DNA of 64,000 nucleotides from Vibrio penaeicida (GCF_002933855.1 NZ_BFAQ01000005.1:1-64000); one strand, 5' to 3'. Positions 1-11,741 are shown, counted from the first letter of the stretch. The notes: generated by a model from the letters alone, not told the origin. Program-made: numbers and translations.

Positions 1-4
1 CTAT

Positions 5-17
5 ATTGTTAAAGAGC
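5..17 (-). promoter_or_regulatory. rRNA leader boxA-like antitermination site
   Basis: Read on the minus strand this is GCTCTTTAACAAT, the typical boxA sequence of gammaproteobacterial rRNA leaders, which loads the Nus antitermination complex. It lies downstream of two strong promoters, so an rRNA operon probably begins just left of the window. Confidence 0.75.
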
Positions 18-48
18 GTGATTTGAGCCTCACTCAAATCGGACGGCT

Positions 49-76
49 ATTTTAGCGAGATAAACGTTAGTGTCAA
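49..76 (-). promoter_or_regulatory. rrn P2-like promoter
   Basis: On the minus strand a perfect -35 TTGACA (71-76) is followed after 16 bases by -10 TAAAAT (49-54). It points out of the left edge and precedes the boxA-like site, as the P2 promoter of an rRNA operon does. Confidence 0.75.
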
Positions 77-174
77 ACACTTTTTTCAGTTTATTTCGTT
101 AGCTTTTCAGCTACCTAATCTAACCTCTGACTCGGTTCGTTTCTTTCGAAGCGTTCCCGTGTCAGCGAGGGGGC

Positions 175-202
175 ATTATAGAGATCGGCATCACATTGGC
201 AA
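175..202 (-). promoter_or_regulatory. rrn P1-like promoter
   Basis: On the minus strand -35 TTGCCA (197-202) and a perfect -10 TATAAT (175-180) are 16 bases apart. A C-rich GCCCCC stretch follows the -10, and A-rich DNA resembling an UP element lies upstream (210-230). It lies about 125 bases upstream of a second promoter, the P1/P2 layout of rRNA operons. The rRNA genes themselves are outside the window. Confidence 0.75.
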
Positions 203-323
203 GCCCTTTTTGACGTTTTTTTCAATTTCTAGGTTGTTTGCGTGTTTTTTATTCAAAAGGTGGTATTTTCACTATTCTTCTTTCACTTTTTACCCTTTAA
301 TCGCCCTAAATTAAGGAGAAATC

Positions 324-878
324 ATGAGCTCAATTCGAAGTTATAAAGGTATTTGCCCTGAAATTGGTGAAGGTGTCTATATAGATAGCAGCTCTATCTT
401 AGTGGGTGACATTAAAATAGGTAAGGATTCTAGCGTTTGGCCACTTGTTGCTGCCAGAGGTGATGTTAATCATATTCATATTGGCGAGCGTACCAATATT
501 CAAGACGGTTCCGTTTTGCACGTTACTCATAAAAATGCGGAAAACCCTGAAGGCTACCCACTTATCATTGGTAATGAAGTGACTATCGGTCATAAGGTCA
601 TGCTTCATGGGTGCAAGGTAGGCGATCGTGTATTAGTAGGTATGGGTGCCATCGTCTTAGACGGCGTGCACATAAAAGATGAAGTCATGATTGGTGCGAG
701 CAGTTTGGTCCCTCCCAATAAAGTATTGGAAAGTGGTTATCTCTATGTAGGGAGCCCAGTAAAACAGGCTCGCCCATTAAGTGAAAAAGAAATCGCTTTT
801 TTGCGCAAGTCCGCAGATAACTACGTCAATACTAAAAATGAGTACAGAACGGTAGTAGAGCCAGTTACTTTCGAATAA
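324..878 (+). CDS. Gamma-carbonic-anhydrase family hexapeptide protein (YrdA-like)
   Basis: The 184-residue product is a left-handed beta-helix protein of the gamma carbonic anhydrase family (YrdA/PaaY/CaiE). The hexapeptide repeats run through most of the chain, and the conserved metal-site region can be seen in NIQDGSVLHVTH and IGHKVMLHGC, whose histidines would bind zinc or another metal between subunits of a trimer. A good ribosome site (AAGGAG) precedes ATG 324. The last 14 bases overlap the convergent DUF1488 gene, an arrangement typical for yrdA-yrdB near aroE. Carbonic anhydrase activity is not proven for most YrdA proteins, so a general metal-dependent transferase-like role remains possible. 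Confidence 0.9.
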   Translation: MSSIRSYKGICPEIGEGVYIDSSSILVGDIKIGKDSSVWPLVAARGDVNHIHIGERTNIQDGSVLHVTHKNAENPEGYPLIIGNEVTIGHKVMLHGCKVGDRVLVGMGAIVLDGVHIKDEVMIGASSLVPPNKVLESGYLYVGSPVKQARPLSEKEIAFLRKSADNYVNTKNEYRTVVEPVTFE

Positions 879-1131
879 CAACTTGCCCGCTGTCGTCGTA
901 GTCTTCCTCTTCTATCAAAGATTCGGCAAGCTCTTCCATATCAAAACGGTATTGTGAGAATAGAGTGAGAGCTTGCCGCTCTTCCTCTATAGTCTCTCCG
1001 CTCACTCGTTCAATGGCAGCCACTAAAGCGAGACATTCGATCAACATACCAGATTGTTGTGCAGGAAAACGTACCGCGTTATGTTCTTCATCCCAAGTTT
1101 GGATATCAGGAAAGAGTATTGATTGATTCAT
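865..1131 (-). CDS. DUF1488 family protein (YrdB-like)
   Basis: A small acidic protein of 88 residues matching the YrdB/DUF1488 type in size, composition and position next to aroE. No catalytic motif or membrane segment is visible, and its function is not known. It is six bases downstream of aroE on the same strand and is probably translated from the same mRNA. Its 3' end overlaps the convergent yrdA-like gene by 14 bases. Confidence 0.8.
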   Translation of the reverse strand: MNQSILFPDIQTWDEEHNAVRFPAQQSGMLIECLALVAAIERVSGETIEEERQALTLFSQYRFDMEELAESLIEEEDYDDSGQVVIRK

Positions 1132-1137
1132 GGCAGG

Positions 1138-1968
1138 CTATCCTTCCAAGTTTTTTCTTAGTTCTCTGAGAACTTGCTTTGCGCCAGGTCTTAACCCACG
1201 CCATACAAGGAAGCTTTCAGCTGCCTGCCCTACCAGCATACCAAGGCCATCGTAAGTATTTACAACTTGGTTATTTTTAGCCCACTGGTTAAATGCTGTC
1301 AGCCCCTGCCCATACATCATGTCATAGCTAACGGTTGTTGAAGTGAATATCGAAGAGCTAACCGCAGGTAGGTCACCACTCAAACTAGCAGACGTAGAAT
1401 TGATCACCACATCAAAGGAAGTATTGATATCTTCCATGGGAACTGCACGAATATCACCAAATCCGTTAAACATCTCCTCAAGCTTTTTCGCTTTAGCAAA
1501 TGTGCGGTTGGTGACCACTATGCTTTTTGGGGATTGGTCCAAAAGTGGCTTTATCACGCCGCGTGCTGCACCACCCGCGCCAATAACCAAAATACGGACA
1601 CCTTCTAACGGTACTTGGTATTGCAATAAATCTTGAACTAAGCCTTCACCATCGGTGTTATCACCAATGATTTCTCCATCATCGAGTTTTTTTAGCGTAT
1701 TCACCGCCCCAGCCAATTGCGCTCTTTCGGTCAGGCGATCAGCAAATTGAAAAGCGTCTTCTTTAAATGGCACAGTCACATTACAGCCTTTCCCACCTTG
1801 CGAGAAAAACTCTATTGCTGATTCTACGAAACCATCCACGGGCGCTTGGCGCGTTACATAGGATAAAGACTGATTGGTTTGCCGAGCAAAGAGGGTGTGT
1901 ATAAAAGGGGATTTACTGTGTCCGATAGGGTTACCAAACACGACGTACTGATCGATAGGTTGCGCCAT
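1138..1968 (-). CDS. aroE: Shikimate 5-dehydrogenase
   Basis: AroE reduces 3-dehydroshikimate to shikimate with NADPH in the chorismate pathway of the cytosol. The start is set at [10 protein letters not shown] because the substrate motif [10 protein letters not shown] then falls at about residues 11-20, as in the family, and AAGGAA lies just before the ATG; the open frame continues upstream to 2025 without family resemblance. The NADP-binding turn [10 protein letters not shown] is near residue 130 and [12 protein letters not shown] follows. At 276 residues the length is normal. It lies in the usual hemF-aroE-yrdB row. Confidence 0.95.
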   Translation of the reverse strand: MAQPIDQYVVFGNPIGHSKSPFIHTLFARQTNQSLSYVTRQAPVDGFVESAIEFFSQGGKGCNVTVPFKEDAFQFADRLTERAQLAGAVNTLKKLDDGEIIGDNTDGEGLVQDLLQYQVPLEGVRILVIGAGGAARGVIKPLLDQSPKSIVVTNRTFAKAKKLEEMFNGFGDIRAVPMEDINTSFDVVINSTSASLSGDLPAVSSSIFTSTTVSYDMMYGQGLTAFNQWAKNNQVVNTYDGLGMLVGQAAESFLVWRGLRPGAKQVLRELRKNLEG

Positions 1969-2066
1969 TTCCTTGCCTGCAAAATTAAATAGGGTCGTTT
2001 GTACAGACCCTATCATCATACCCAAATTGCCTCAAGCTACTGGATTCTGAGCGTTATAGCTGGAAA

Positions 2067-2993
<927 letters not shown>

Positions 2994-3007
2994 CTATTTT
3001 CGGCAGG

Positions 3008-3565
3008 TTATCCCTGTCTTAATATGGTAGACGTTAAAGCGTCGCGTATTTCACTCGGTTTATCACGACCACCGGTTTCGCCTTCTAAAATTGCGACCAA
3101 GTAATCACCTAGCTGTGCATGTACCTCCTGATAAGTCATACACGGAGGCTCACCCGTTAAGTTGGCGCTGGTTGAGGTTAGCGGTTTACCAAACGACTCG
3201 CAAAGTTTTTGTACCAATGGATGATCAGTCACCCTTACTGCAATAGAATCAAATTGACCTGAAAGTAGGTTTGATAACCCCGGTTTTGCAGGCATTACCC
3301 AAGTAACTGGTCCTGGCCAAGTGTCAAATACCGCTTGGCGAGCTTCATCCGTTAATTGAGATTCATCGACGTATGGCTTGAGCTGCTCAAAATTGGTGGC
3401 AATGAGAATTAACCCTTTTTCTACTGGTCTTTTCTTAAGTTCAAGTAGCTTTTGGATTGCTTCTGAATTATCAGGGTCACAGCCGACTCCAAATACACCT
3501 TCCGTTGGGTAAGCAATCACTTCCCCATCATGGAGCGCCTGAACTGTGTTTTCAAAATTGGTCAA
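3008..3565 (-). CDS. tsaC: L-threonylcarbamoyladenylate synthase
   Basis: TsaC (YrdC/RimN) makes threonylcarbamoyl-AMP from threonine, bicarbonate and ATP, the first step of the t6A37 tRNA modification. The 185-residue chain is a single YrdC domain with [14 protein letters not shown] near residue 19, the KKRP substrate loop and the C-terminal [12 protein letters not shown] signature. It heads the tsaC-hemF-aroE-yrdB row on the minus strand. Confidence 0.95.
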   Translation of the reverse strand: MTNFENTVQALHDGEVIAYPTEGVFGVGCDPDNSEAIQKLLELKKRPVEKGLILIATNFEQLKPYVDESQLTDEARQAVFDTWPGPVTWVMPAKPGLSNLLSGQFDSIAVRVTDHPLVQKLCESFGKPLTSTSANLTGEPPCMTYQEVHAQLGDYLVAILEGETGGRDKPSEIRDALTSTILRQG

Positions 3566-3670
3566 TTTGACCCCCTTATCTTTAACATTTGAGCAGTAGT
3601 GTACAAAGAGTTTACACCTCAGCCCAAAAGTAATTTATCAGTAAACTGTATCAAACCTTAAAACGATTTC

Positions 3671-3708
3671 GCGCAAACGTTTTCCTTACCGAAAATTCTA
3701 CGTATAAT
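3671..3708 (+). promoter_or_regulatory. purEK promoter with PurR operator
   Basis: GCGCAAACGTTTTCCT at 3671-3686 is close to the PurR box consensus (ACGCAAACGTTTTCGT). A -10 box TATAAT lies at 3703-3708, and the -35 position falls inside the operator. PurR with a purine corepressor would therefore block transcription of purEK, as known in E. coli. Confidence 0.85.
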
Positions 3709-3757
3709 GCGCGCAAAATATCCGCTCACCCAATGAAAGCGCTGAAGGAGTTTTGAG

Positions 3758-4243
3758 ATGCAAGTCGGTATTATTATGGGTTCTAAATCAGATTGGCCAA
3801 CCATGAAACTAGCAGCAGAAATGCTGGATCGCTTTGGTGTGTCCTATGAAACGAAAGTGGTTTCTGCCCACCGTACGCCACAATTATTGGCAGACTACGC
3901 CAATAGCGCAAAAGACCGCGGCATCAAGGTCATCATTGCTGGCGCAGGCGGTGCCGCACACTTACCTGGTATGGCGGCGGCCTTTACAAGTTTGCCGGTT
4001 CTAGGAGTTCCTGTTCAATCTCGTGCATTAAAAGGCATGGACTCCCTACTTTCAATTGTACAAATGCCTAAAGGTATTGCAGTGGGCACTTTGGCCATTG
4101 GCGAAGCTGGTGCAGCCAATTCCGGTATTTTAGCCGCTCAGATCATTGGTACTCACAATGAAGAAGTTATGGCAAAAGTTGAAGCTTTCCGCGAAGAGCA
4201 AACTGAGACGGTTTTAGCTAACCCGAACCCAGCAGAGGATTGA
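3758..4243 (+). CDS. purE: N5-carboxyaminoimidazole ribonucleotide mutase
   Basis: PurE moves the carboxyl group of N5-CAIR to C4 to form CAIR in purine synthesis. The 161-residue class I enzyme shows GSKSDWPTM at residues 8-16, SAHRTP near 41 and [12 protein letters not shown] near 68, which form the CAIR site of the octamer. GAAGGAG precedes the ATG. It is followed directly by purK and is under a PurR-type promoter. Confidence 0.97.
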   Translation: MQVGIIMGSKSDWPTMKLAAEMLDRFGVSYETKVVSAHRTPQLLADYANSAKDRGIKVIIAGAGGAAHLPGMAAAFTSLPVLGVPVQSRALKGMDSLLSIVQMPKGIAVGTLAIGEAGAANSGILAAQIIGTHNEEVMAKVEAFREEQTETVLANPNPAED

Positions 4244-4248
4244 TCCCC

Positions 4249-5376
4249 ATGCACGTTCTTGTCTTAGGCGCAGGTCAACTGGCTCGGATGATGTCTTTGG
4301 CTGGCGCGCCACTGAACATTCATATTTCTGCCTTCGATGTAGGCACAGAAAACATTGTTCACCCACTCACCCAACAAGTGATTGGAAATGGCTTAGCCAC
4401 GGCTATTGAACAAGCGGATGTCATAACGGCCGAGTTCGAACACATTCCACACGATGTGCTTGATGAGTGTGAAAAAAGCGGTAAGTTTTTTCCGACAACC
4501 GACGCCATCAAAGCTGGTGGTGATCGTCGCATAGAGAAATCGCTACTCGATAATGCCAAGGTGAGAAATGCCAAGTACTTCGTGATCAATACACAAGAAG
4601 ATTTTGAGAATGCCATCAAGCATGTTGGTATTCCGATGGTGCTGAAAAGCACTCTTGGTGGTTACGATGGAAAAGGACAGTGGCGTTTAAAAGACAAAGC
4701 ACAAGCCAATGCGATTTGGCAGGAAATGTCTGAGTGCATCGCTGAAACACCAAACCAAGCGATTGTCGCAGAAGAGTTTGTACCGTTTCAGCGTGAAGTG
4801 TCTTTGGTTGGTGCTCGAAATGCCTCGGGTGAAATCGCCATCTACCCACTAGCAGAGAACGTTCATACTGATGGGGTTTTAACGCTATCGACAGCCATTG
4901 CGGATGAAACACTTCAGGCGCAAGCCAATACCGCGTTTACGGCGGTAGCGGAATCTTTGAACTATGTGGGTGTTTTGGCGCTCGAATTCTTTGATGTGAA
5001 TGGCGAGTTACTGGTCAACGAAATCGCACCTCGCGTCCATAATTCTGGTCATTGGACTCAACAAGGTGCTGAGACTTGCCAATTCGAGAACCACTTACGT
5101 GCTGTGTGTGGGTTACCATTAGGCAGCACTGAGCTGGTACGCCCAACCTCTATGGTAAATATCTTGGGTGAAGACCAAGTGCCAGAGAGCGTTTTGGCAA
5201 TGCCAGAGTGCCATGTGCATTGGTATGGTAAAGAAAAGCGTGCAGGTCGTAAAATGGGTCACATCAATGTGTGTGCAAGCAGTGATGAGGCGTTAAAAGC
5301 CGCTTTGGTTAAGCTTGCAAATATTTTGGATGCAGATGCTTTTCCTGCATTAAAGGAAAGCGCCCAAGCTCTGTAA
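4249..5376 (+). CDS. purK: N5-carboxyaminoimidazole ribonucleotide synthase
   Basis: PurK is an ATP-grasp enzyme that makes N5-CAIR from AIR, bicarbonate and ATP, the substrate of PurE. The N-terminal nucleotide fold begins [18 protein letters not shown]-grasp motifs include [32 protein letters not shown] and [19 protein letters not shown] 4249 is chosen over the upstream TTG (4240) because the family starts here and AGAGGA (4234-4239) is well placed. Length is 375 residues. It starts 6 bases after purE ends. Confidence 0.96.
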   Translation: MHVLVLGAGQLARMMSLAGAPLNIHISAFDVGTENIVHPLTQQVIGNGLATAIEQADVITAEFEHIPHDVLDECEKSGKFFPTTDAIKAGGDRRIEKSLLDNAKVRNAKYFVINTQEDFENAIKHVGIPMVLKSTLGGYDGKGQWRLKDKAQANAIWQEMSECIAETPNQAIVAEEFVPFQREVSLVGARNASGEIAIYPLAENVHTDGVLTLSTAIADETLQAQANTAFTAVAESLNYVGVLALEFFDVNGELLVNEIAPRVHNSGHWTQQGAETCQFENHLRAVCGLPLGSTELVRPTSMVNILGEDQVPESVLAMPECHVHWYGKEKRAGRKMGHINVCASSDEALKAALVKLANILDADAFPALKESAQAL

Positions 5377-5432
5377 TACGCAACTGCTTATAAAAAGCAG
5401 TTACCTATAATAAGCAGCATTACCTGTAAAAG

Positions 5433-5458
5433 CGGCACTCTACTGAGTGCCGTTTTTT
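5433..5458 (+). terminator. purEK terminator
   Basis: CGGCACTC and GAGTGCCG form an 8-bp stem with a 4-base loop, followed by six T. It ends the purEK unit and abuts the convergent yrdD-like gene. Confidence 0.88.
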
Positions 5459-6026
5459 ATTGGATTTGTTCTTTCTGGCACTTCCGATTAGCGCACAATA
5501 CTTTAACGCCAGATGCCAGTTTCTTCTCAATCAGTAGTGAGTAATCACACTCAGTGCACGAACCGACAATGGCTTTATGGTTCACCGCAAACTTGCATTT
5601 CGGGTAGCTATTGCAGGCGTAAAAAGTTTTGCCATAGCGCGACTTTCTTTCGACCAGATGACCTGTTTTGCATTCAGGGCAGGTAATCTCTTCTTCCTTT
5701 TTCTGCTCCTCTTTAGGGGCATCTAAGGACTCAATATGATGGCAATCTGGGTATGCACTGCAACCGATAAACATGCCATAACGACCCTGCCTCAGCACCA
5801 ATTCATTAGCACACTCTGGACAAGGGACACCTAACTCTTTAACAATATGACCATCGTTTTGACCAATCGTACGAATGTAGTCACAAGATGGGTACTGATT
5901 GCACCCTAGGAAAGGACCATGTTTACCATGACGTAAAGACAATTCTCCACCGCATTGAGGGCACGGCTCTTTTTCCAGTGCGTGCTCATGGGCAGAGAAT
6001 AATTGCGAATCAATTTTACCGCTCAT
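5457..6026 (-). CDS. Topoisomerase I C-terminal zinc-ribbon protein (YrdD-like)
   Basis: A 189-residue protein made of successive zinc ribbons like those at the C-terminus of DNA topoisomerase I, without the topoisomerase core. Three clear units have paired cysteines: CPQCGG..CNQYPSC, CPECAN..CSAYPDC and CPECKT..CNSYPKC; a fourth, looser one (CTEC..CANRKC) ends the chain. Nucleic-acid binding is likely, but the role is unknown. It is 13 bases downstream of smg in the dprA-smg-yrdD row. Confidence 0.88.
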   Translation of the reverse strand: MSGKIDSQLFSAHEHALEKEPCPQCGGELSLRHGKHGPFLGCNQYPSCDYIRTIGQNDGHIVKELGVPCPECANELVLRQGRYGMFIGCSAYPDCHHIESLDAPKEEQKKEEEITCPECKTGHLVERKSRYGKTFYACNSYPKCKFAVNHKAIVGSCTECDYSLLIEKKLASGVKVLCANRKCQKEQIQ

Positions 6027-6039
6027 TCACCCAAAACCA

Positions 6040-6513
6040 TTAATGAAGAATACCACTCTCGGTAGTATACAAGAGCTCCTCCATTTGGGTGTAGGCGTTT
6101 TCATTACCCGGTACATTAAACAGTACCATCAATACAATCCACTTTAGATCGTCCAGCTGAAAGTCACTGGTTTCCAAGCCCATTACTCGATCAATGATCA
6201 TTTCACGAGTTTCGGCGGTCAACACTTCAACTTGCTCCAAAAACAGCAAGAATCCACGACATTCTATATCTAAACGTGTCATTTCAGTGCGCGTGTAAAT
6301 ACGTACCGACGTAGCTGCACTGGTTCTCATGGCGGATTGTGCGTCGCTTTGTTGTAGCGCTGCCAAGTCCTCTAACCAATTCAGGGCTTTGTAAATTTCT
6401 TTTTGGTGGAATCCAGCTCTGAGAAGCTCATCTTCCAACTCATCTTGATCGACCATCAATTCCGCATCACTGTGGATATAGGTCTCGAACAAATACATCA
6501 GTATGTCCATCAT
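6040..6513 (-). CDS. smg: Smg protein, DUF494 family
   Basis: A 157-residue acidic protein with the start [19 protein letters not shown] and the C-terminal [19 protein letters not shown] typical of Smg (DUF494). Its function is not established. It starts 2 bases after dprA ends, so translation is probably coupled, as in other gammaproteobacteria. Confidence 0.92.
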   Translation of the reverse strand: MMDILMYLFETYIHSDAELMVDQDELEDELLRAGFHQKEIYKALNWLEDLAALQQSDAQSAMRTSAATSVRIYTRTEMTRLDIECRGFLLFLEQVEVLTAETREMIIDRVMGLETSDFQLDDLKWIVLMVLFNVPGNENAYTQMEELLYTTESGILH

Positions 6514-6515
6514 AG

Positions 6516-7616
6516 TTAGCCCCTCCCCTTTCGAATATAGCCACCAGGTACTGCAACAACATACCCTGAAAGCTCAAGCTCCAGTAGTTGCATCATGACT
6601 TCATGCACAGGTATATGGGTCCGCTCTGCAAGAATATCAACGGGTGTTGCTTCTAACCCTACGTTAGCCATTAGTTCAGGAAATGGCAATTCTTCTTGCG
6701 AGGCTTCTTCACTAAATATAGATGTTTGTTGGGAAAACGACCAAGAAACTAAATTTTCTACTTCTTGAAGAATATCTTCGGACGATTGGACTAAACAGGC
6801 ACCAGACTTAATGAGTGCATTCCCACCTCTGGAATTGGGGTTGTGAATTGAGCCGGGCAGTGCAAAAACATCGCGACCTTGCTCTGCTGCGTATCGCGCT
6901 GTTATCAACGACCCACTGCGTTCAGCAGCTTCAACAACAAAAACGCCAACCGACAATCCACTAATAATACGATTGCGGCGCGGGAAGTGCTCAGGTCTGG
7001 GTTTGGTGTTGGGTCGAAATTCAGAAACGAGCGCGCCTTGCTCAATAATCCTTTGCGCTAGTTTTCTGTGCCGAGCCGGATAGATGCAGTCAAGCCCCGA
7101 GCCCAGCACAGCAACAGTTTGACCGCCTCCCTCCAACGCGCCATCGTGAGCGTGTCCATCCACACCGAGCGCCAAGCCACTGGTGACTACTAGCCCATTT
7201 GAGGATAAATCTTTGGCAAACGCCCTCGCTGTTTGTAGCCCTTCTATACTGGCGTTTCGACTGCCAACCATGGCTATCTGTGGGGCGCTCAAAGACCGAA
7301 CGTCCCCTTTAACAAATAGTGTGCTTGGTGGAGAAGATACTTCTTTGAGTAGTGGCGGGTACGATTCATCGAGCAACGTAACAATATGATGATGTGAGAC
7401 CTGCTGCCATTCCAAACACTCATCAACCTCTGGGTGTGAACTAGTTTTAAGGAATTGAATTTGTTTCGGCTTAAGCCCTATGGCTTGCCATCGCTCTTCA
7501 CTGGACGCAAGTAAATTGACGGGAGAATCAATAGTGAGCAATCGAGTCAGAGACTGACCACCCAATTGAGGCGTAAAACTCAATGTCAGCCAAGCTCTTA
7601 ACTCATTTTCGGTCAT
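6516..7616 (-). CDS. dprA: DNA-processing protein DprA (Smf)
   Basis: DprA binds incoming single-stranded DNA during natural transformation and loads RecA. The Rossmann-like core has [28 protein letters not shown] and [14 protein letters not shown]; a C-terminal winged-helix-like domain follows (about residues 310-366). The length of 366 residues is typical. Its stop is directly followed by the upstream LysM gene's stop region, with the same strand and no gap. It is intact here, while another competence gene, comM, is broken further along this window. Confidence 0.95.
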   Translation of the reverse strand: MTENELRAWLTLSFTPQLGGQSLTRLLTIDSPVNLLASSEERWQAIGLKPKQIQFLKTSSHPEVDECLEWQQVSHHHIVTLLDESYPPLLKEVSSPPSTLFVKGDVRSLSAPQIAMVGSRNASIEGLQTARAFAKDLSSNGLVVTSGLALGVDGHAHDGALEGGGQTVAVLGSGLDCIYPARHRKLAQRIIEQGALVSEFRPNTKPRPEHFPRRNRIISGLSVGVFVVEAAERSGSLITARYAAEQGRDVFALPGSIHNPNSRGGNALIKSGACLVQSSEDILQEVENLVSWSFSQQTSIFSEEASQEELPFPELMANVGLEATPVDILAERTHIPVHEVMMQLLELELSGYVVAVPGGYIRKGRG

Positions 7617-8723
7617 TTAACTGTCTTCGTCCTTAGCTTCCAATGCTTCATTTTGTTGCTCTTTCAATAATGGAGAAAGTCCCAAGGTTTTGGTGTGAAT
7701 CGGTGCTTTGCTTCGGGTAATCAATGCAATACTGAAAGACGCGTACGGTCGAATAACGATCATTTCCCCGACGGAAACATCCGGAAGATTCTCGCTAAGC
7801 CATCCATCATCCACAATGTAGTTGCCTCGACTTCCAGAAACACCTAATCCTTCCTCCCAAAGGTCAAACATAGTGCCTTGTTCCACGTTATCGTTAAGCC
7901 CGCGATCAATAATGACGACCTGGTTACGTCCAATAAACTTACTTCCTTCTAAAGAACCAAGAATAGAAGCAGAAACATTTTTAGGCGCTGGTTCTGGATA
8001 AAACGTATTAGAGAATGACAAACCTTCATGATGCTGGTGAGGCAATGCAAAATCATTAGATAGAATTTCTTGCTTCTGGGATTCCACTTTCAATGAACTC
8101 AGCTTTTCCTCTGATCTTACTAACGTTGCTGTCGCAACCATTTTCAAAGAAAAGACTTCTTCACCATTATCACTGCGCTGATATTCAGCCACAGAACGAT
8201 AGATACCCCAATGTTTCTCTGTGGTACTGCCATCAATGAACAATTGATCGTGTTTACTCAAGAAACGTCTTCCATCTTGTGTCCCGATCACTCGCATTGC
8301 GCTGTCTAATGTATCTTTAGTGACCAGCCGATCCGAGTTGATGTATGGCAAAACCAGTCCTTCAGGTAAGGTTGGTACGGCATCTTTATCAAGAATTCTG
8401 GCTTTAGGAGAAAGCGTAAGAAGCGGTTTTCGGCTCAGCATAGGTTGCCCATTTCGCCATACCAAAGTCAGCTTGTCGCCTGGGTAGATAAGGTGAGGGT
8501 CGTTAATATCTGGGTTAATTTGCCAGAGTCGAGGCCAAAGCCATGGGCTGTCGAGGTAAAGTGCCGATATATCCCATAGGGTATCCCCTTTTTTAACTTC
8601 GTACGTTTTCGGTGCGTTTTCTTTAACCGATAAAACATCACTTTTTGCAAGGACACTATGTGTGACAACACATGTTATTATAGCTAAAGAGGTACGACCT
8701 AACTTGGCCATTATTCCTTTCAT
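7617..8723 (-). CDS. LysM-domain peptidoglycan-binding protein
   Basis: A secreted or periplasmic protein with one LysM domain directly after the signal sequence (YEVKKGDTLWDISALYLDSP, then INPDINDPHLIYPGDKLTL). The chain starts with a likely signal peptide, AKLGRTSLAIITCVVTHSVLA. The rest (about 250 residues) has no motif I recognise. Proteins of this size and build sit next to dprA in many gammaproteobacteria. The start could be ATG 8723 or ATG 8711; the latter has AAGGA close before it. The gene is divergent from def. Confidence 0.85.
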   Translation of the reverse strand: MKGIMAKLGRTSLAIITCVVTHSVLAKSDVLSVKENAPKTYEVKKGDTLWDISALYLDSPWLWPRLWQINPDINDPHLIYPGDKLTLVWRNGQPMLSRKPLLTLSPKARILDKDAVPTLPEGLVLPYINSDRLVTKDTLDSAMRVIGTQDGRRFLSKHDQLFIDGSTTEKHWGIYRSVAEYQRSDNGEEVFSLKMVATATLVRSEEKLSSLKVESQKQEILSNDFALPHQHHEGLSFSNTFYPEPAPKNVSASILGSLEGSKFIGRNQVVIIDRGLNDNVEQGTMFDLWEEGLGVSGSRGNYIVDDGWLSENLPDVSVGEMIVIRPYASFSIALITRSKAPIHTKTLGLSPLLKEQQNEALEAKDEDS

Positions 8724-8840
8724 AACCTCAGTTTCCCTATCCAATATTGGCTAGGATGCTGTCATTTAGGTTATAAAATGTCTAGAATTGAGCCAGCTAG
8801 GTTTTAGCTGTTTCGGCACAGTTCAATATTTAGAGTGTAT

Positions 8841-9362
8841 ATGTCTGTATTACAAGTATTAACTTTCCCTGATGATCGCCTTCGCACAGTGGCTAAGCCC
8901 GTCGAAGCAGTGACACCAGAAATTCAAAAAATCGTCGACGATATGTTAGAAACCATGTACGACGAAGAAGGCATCGGTCTTGCTGCAACGCAAGTCGATA
9001 TTCATCAGCGCATCGTTGTTATCGATGTTTCTGATACCCGCGATCAGCCAATGGTACTGATTAACCCTGAGATCACCGATAAACGCGGTGAAGACGGCAT
9101 CGAAGAAGGTTGTCTGTCTATCCCAGGTGCTCGTGCTTTGGTGCCTCGTGCGGCTGAGGTTTCTGTTACAGCGATGAATCGCGAAGGTGAGGAATACTCA
9201 TTTGAAGCCGATGAGCTTTTGGCCATTTGCGTTCAACATGAATTGGATCACCTTCAAGGCAAGTTGTTTGTTGATTACCTTTCGCCACTGAAGCGTAAGC
9301 GCATTCAGGATAAGATGCTGAAGCTTAAGCGTTTCAATGAAAAGCAAGCGAAAAACGCCTAA
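8841..9362 (+). CDS. def: Peptide deformylase
   Basis: Removes the formyl group from the first methionine of new proteins. The three metalloenzyme motifs are present: GIGLAATQV (about residue 44), EGCLSIPG (about 90) and [12 protein letters not shown] (about 133), whose cysteine and two histidines bind iron. ATG 8841 is used because the family begins [15 protein letters not shown]; the frame also opens at GTG 8835. It is followed at 34 bases by fmt, its functional counterpart. Confidence 0.97.
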   Translation: MSVLQVLTFPDDRLRTVAKPVEAVTPEIQKIVDDMLETMYDEEGIGLAATQVDIHQRIVVIDVSDTRDQPMVLINPEITDKRGEDGIEEGCLSIPGARALVPRAAEVSVTAMNREGEEYSFEADELLAICVQHELDHLQGKLFVDYLSPLKRKRIQDKMLKLKRFNEKQAKNA

Positions 9363-9396
9363 TCCAAACCACCTTCATCCATAAAGGAACCTTACC

Positions 9397-10344
9397 TTGA
9401 GTCAGTCTTTAAGAATTGTCTTTGCAGGTACTCCGGACTTCGCCGCCCTTCACTTGGCGGCGTTATTGTCTTCGGAGCACGACGTTATTGCGGTTTACAC
9501 CAATCCAGATCGCCCAGCAGGTCGGGGGAAAAAGCTTACCCCTACCCCAGTTAAGAGCTTGGCTCTGGAGCACGACATTCCAGTTTATCAACCGGAAAAC
9601 TTCAAATCTGATGACGCGAAACAAACGTTGGTGGATCTTAATGCCGACATCATGGTTGTAGTCGCGTATGGCATGTTGCTGCCACAAGCAGTATTGGATA
9701 CACCTCGTTTAGGTTGCGTCAACGTTCATGGCTCGATTTTACCGCGCTGGCGAGGTGCTGCACCGATTCAACGCTCGGTATGGGCGGGGGATGCAGAAGC
9801 AGGCGTCACAATTATGCAGATGGACATTGGTTTGGATACGGGTGATATGTTGAAAATCGCCTCTCTACCTATTGAAGCGACCGACACCAGTGCAACTATG
9901 TACGACAAGCTGGCCGTTCTTGGTCCAGAAGCGCTTGTCGACTGCTTAACTGATATTTCCAATGGTAAGGCACAACCCGTCAAGCAAGATGACGAGCAAG
10001 CCACTTACGCGAAGAAGCTCAGCAAAGAAGAAGCCCGTATCGATTGGAATGACGATGCCGCTCACATAGAGCGCTGTGTTCGTGCCTTCAATCCATGGCC
10101 CATCAGCCATTTTGAAGCTGCAGATAACACCATCAAAGTTTGGCAAAGCCGCTTAGATAGTCAAACCACCGATAAAGCAGCTGGTACCATTCTTCAAGCG
10201 GACAAAACGGGTATTTACGTTGCGACAGGTGACGGAGTACTTGTACTAGAAAAGCTGCAGGTTCCGGGTAAAAAAGCGATGCCAGTTCAAGATATATTGA
10301 ACTCACGAGCATCTTGGTTTGAAGTGGGCACGCAACTCATTTAA
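9397..10344 (+). CDS. fmt: Methionyl-tRNA formyltransferase
   Basis: Formylates initiator Met-tRNA using 10-formyltetrahydrofolate. The catalytic region reads [17 protein letters not shown] with the downstream GLDTGDM; the N-terminus is [16 protein letters not shown], and a C-terminal tRNA-binding domain follows from about residue 205. The start is TTG 9397, with AAAGGA at 9383-9388, and no ATG lies closer to the conserved N-terminus. The length of 315 residues is normal. It pairs with def. Confidence 0.97.
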   Translation: MSQSLRIVFAGTPDFAALHLAALLSSEHDVIAVYTNPDRPAGRGKKLTPTPVKSLALEHDIPVYQPENFKSDDAKQTLVDLNADIMVVVAYGMLLPQAVLDTPRLGCVNVHGSILPRWRGAAPIQRSVWAGDAEAGVTIMQMDIGLDTGDMLKIASLPIEATDTSATMYDKLAVLGPEALVDCLTDISNGKAQPVKQDDEQATYAKKLSKEEARIDWNDDAAHIERCVRAFNPWPISHFEAADNTIKVWQSRLDSQTTDKAAGTILQADKTGIYVATGDGVLVLEKLQVPGKKAMPVQDILNSRASWFEVGTQLI

Positions 10345-10421
10345 ATCAAACATAACTAATCACAATATTTAATTGGTTAGTACATCGACGAAGTGAAGAC
10401 TCACTTCAATACGTACTTTTT

Positions 10422-10439
10422 GAGGGCAGAGATGCCCTC
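10422..10439 (+). terminator. Hairpin between fmt and rsmB
   Basis: GAGGGCA and TGCCCTC form a 7-bp stem around GAGA, followed by the interrupted run CTTTGCTTT. A second small hairpin (GAAGTGA/TCACTTC) lies at about 10390-10407. The weak T-run suggests partial termination between fmt and rsmB. Confidence 0.5.
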
Positions 10440-10460
10440 CTTTGCTTTAAGGTATTCATC

Positions 10461-11741
10461 ATGAATGTTCGCGCTGAAGCTGCCAACGTTTTGTATCTCG
10501 TTGTCGACAAAGGGCAATCACTTTCTACCGCCCTTCCTGCCGCTCAACAAAATATCCGCCCACGTGACCACGCGCTATTGCAAGAAATTTGCTACGGCGC
10601 ACTGCGCTACCTCCCTCGTTTAGAAACCATTGCTAATCATTTGATGGATAAACCATTAAAGGGTAAGCAACGTGTATTTCATCACCTTATTCTGGTGGGT
10701 ATTTATCAACTGAGTTTTATGCGAATTCCTGCACACGCAGCGGTTGGGGAAACGGTCGAAGGCACCAAAACACTAAAAGGTCCTCGGCTTCGCGGCTTGA
10801 TCAATGCGGTACTTCGTAACTACCAACGAAACCAAGAAGAATTGGATCAAGTTGCAGTTAGCCACAACGCGGGCAAATATGGTCACCCAAGCTGGCTACT
10901 AAAATTGTTGCAAACGGCTTACCCTGAGCAATGGGAAACCATTGTTGAAGCTAACAACCAAAAAGCACCGATGTGGCTGCGCGTAAACCACCAGCATCAC
11001 AGCCGCGACGAGTACCTTGAGTTACTCAAAAATGCAAACATTGATAGCAGCGCACACAGTGAAGCATTAGACGCCATAAAATTGGATGCGCCGATCGATG
11101 TTCACGCATTGCCCGGCTTTGAAAGTGGCTGGGTATCGGTACAAGATGCTGCAGCTCAACTATCGTTGAATTACCTGACCCCTCAAGACGGCGAATTGAT
11201 TTTGGATTGCTGCGCGGCACCGGGTGGTAAAACAGCACATATACTTGAGCGCACCCAAAACAGCGACGTTGTTGCGATAGATTGCGACGAAAAACGCCTC
11301 AAGCGAGTGCATGAAAACCTGAAGCGCCTCAACCTTCAGGCGAAAGTTATTTGCGGTGATGCTAGGAATCCTCAAGAATGGTGGCAAGGTGAACAATTTG
11401 ACCGCATTTTGCTTGATGCACCGTGTTCTGCGACAGGGGTTATTCGCCGTCATCCAGACATTAAATGGCTGCGCCGAGCCGATGACATCGACGCCTTAGC
11501 CGAACTACAAAGTGAGATTCTCGACGCAATGTGGCAACAGCTTAAACCGGGCGGCACGCTTGTTTACGCGACATGTTCGATCACCCCGCAGGAAAATCGC
11601 GATCAAGTGGTTAAATTTCTGAATCGCACATCGGATGCAACGCTAAATGGGTCAGACATCGAAAACCCGGGTAGACAAATTCTTCCGGGAGAAGACGACA
11701 TGGACGGCTTCTATTACGCTGTATTGAGAAAGCAAGCGTAA
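10461..11741 (+). CDS. rsmB: 16S rRNA m5C967 methyltransferase
   Basis: RsmB methylates C967 of 16S rRNA using S-adenosylmethionine. The N-terminal NusB-like RNA-binding domain covers about residues 1-140. The catalytic domain has [14 protein letters not shown] (SAM binding), [18 protein letters not shown] and [11 protein letters not shown], whose two cysteines (PC and TC motifs) are the catalytic pair of m5C methylases. The length of 426 residues is typical. It lies in the def-fmt-rsmB-trkA row. Confidence 0.96.
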   Translation: MNVRAEAANVLYLVVDKGQSLSTALPAAQQNIRPRDHALLQEICYGALRYLPRLETIANHLMDKPLKGKQRVFHHLILVGIYQLSFMRIPAHAAVGETVEGTKTLKGPRLRGLINAVLRNYQRNQEELDQVAVSHNAGKYGHPSWLLKLLQTAYPEQWETIVEANNQKAPMWLRVNHQHHSRDEYLELLKNANIDSSAHSEALDAIKLDAPIDVHALPGFESGWVSVQDAAAQLSLNYLTPQDGELILDCCAAPGGKTAHILERTQNSDVVAIDCDEKRLKRVHENLKRLNLQAKVICGDARNPQEWWQGEQFDRILLDAPCSATGVIRRHPDIKWLRRADDIDALAELQSEILDAMWQQLKPGGTLVYATCSITPQENRDQVVKFLNRTSDATLNGSDIENPGRQILPGEDDMDGFYYAVLRKQA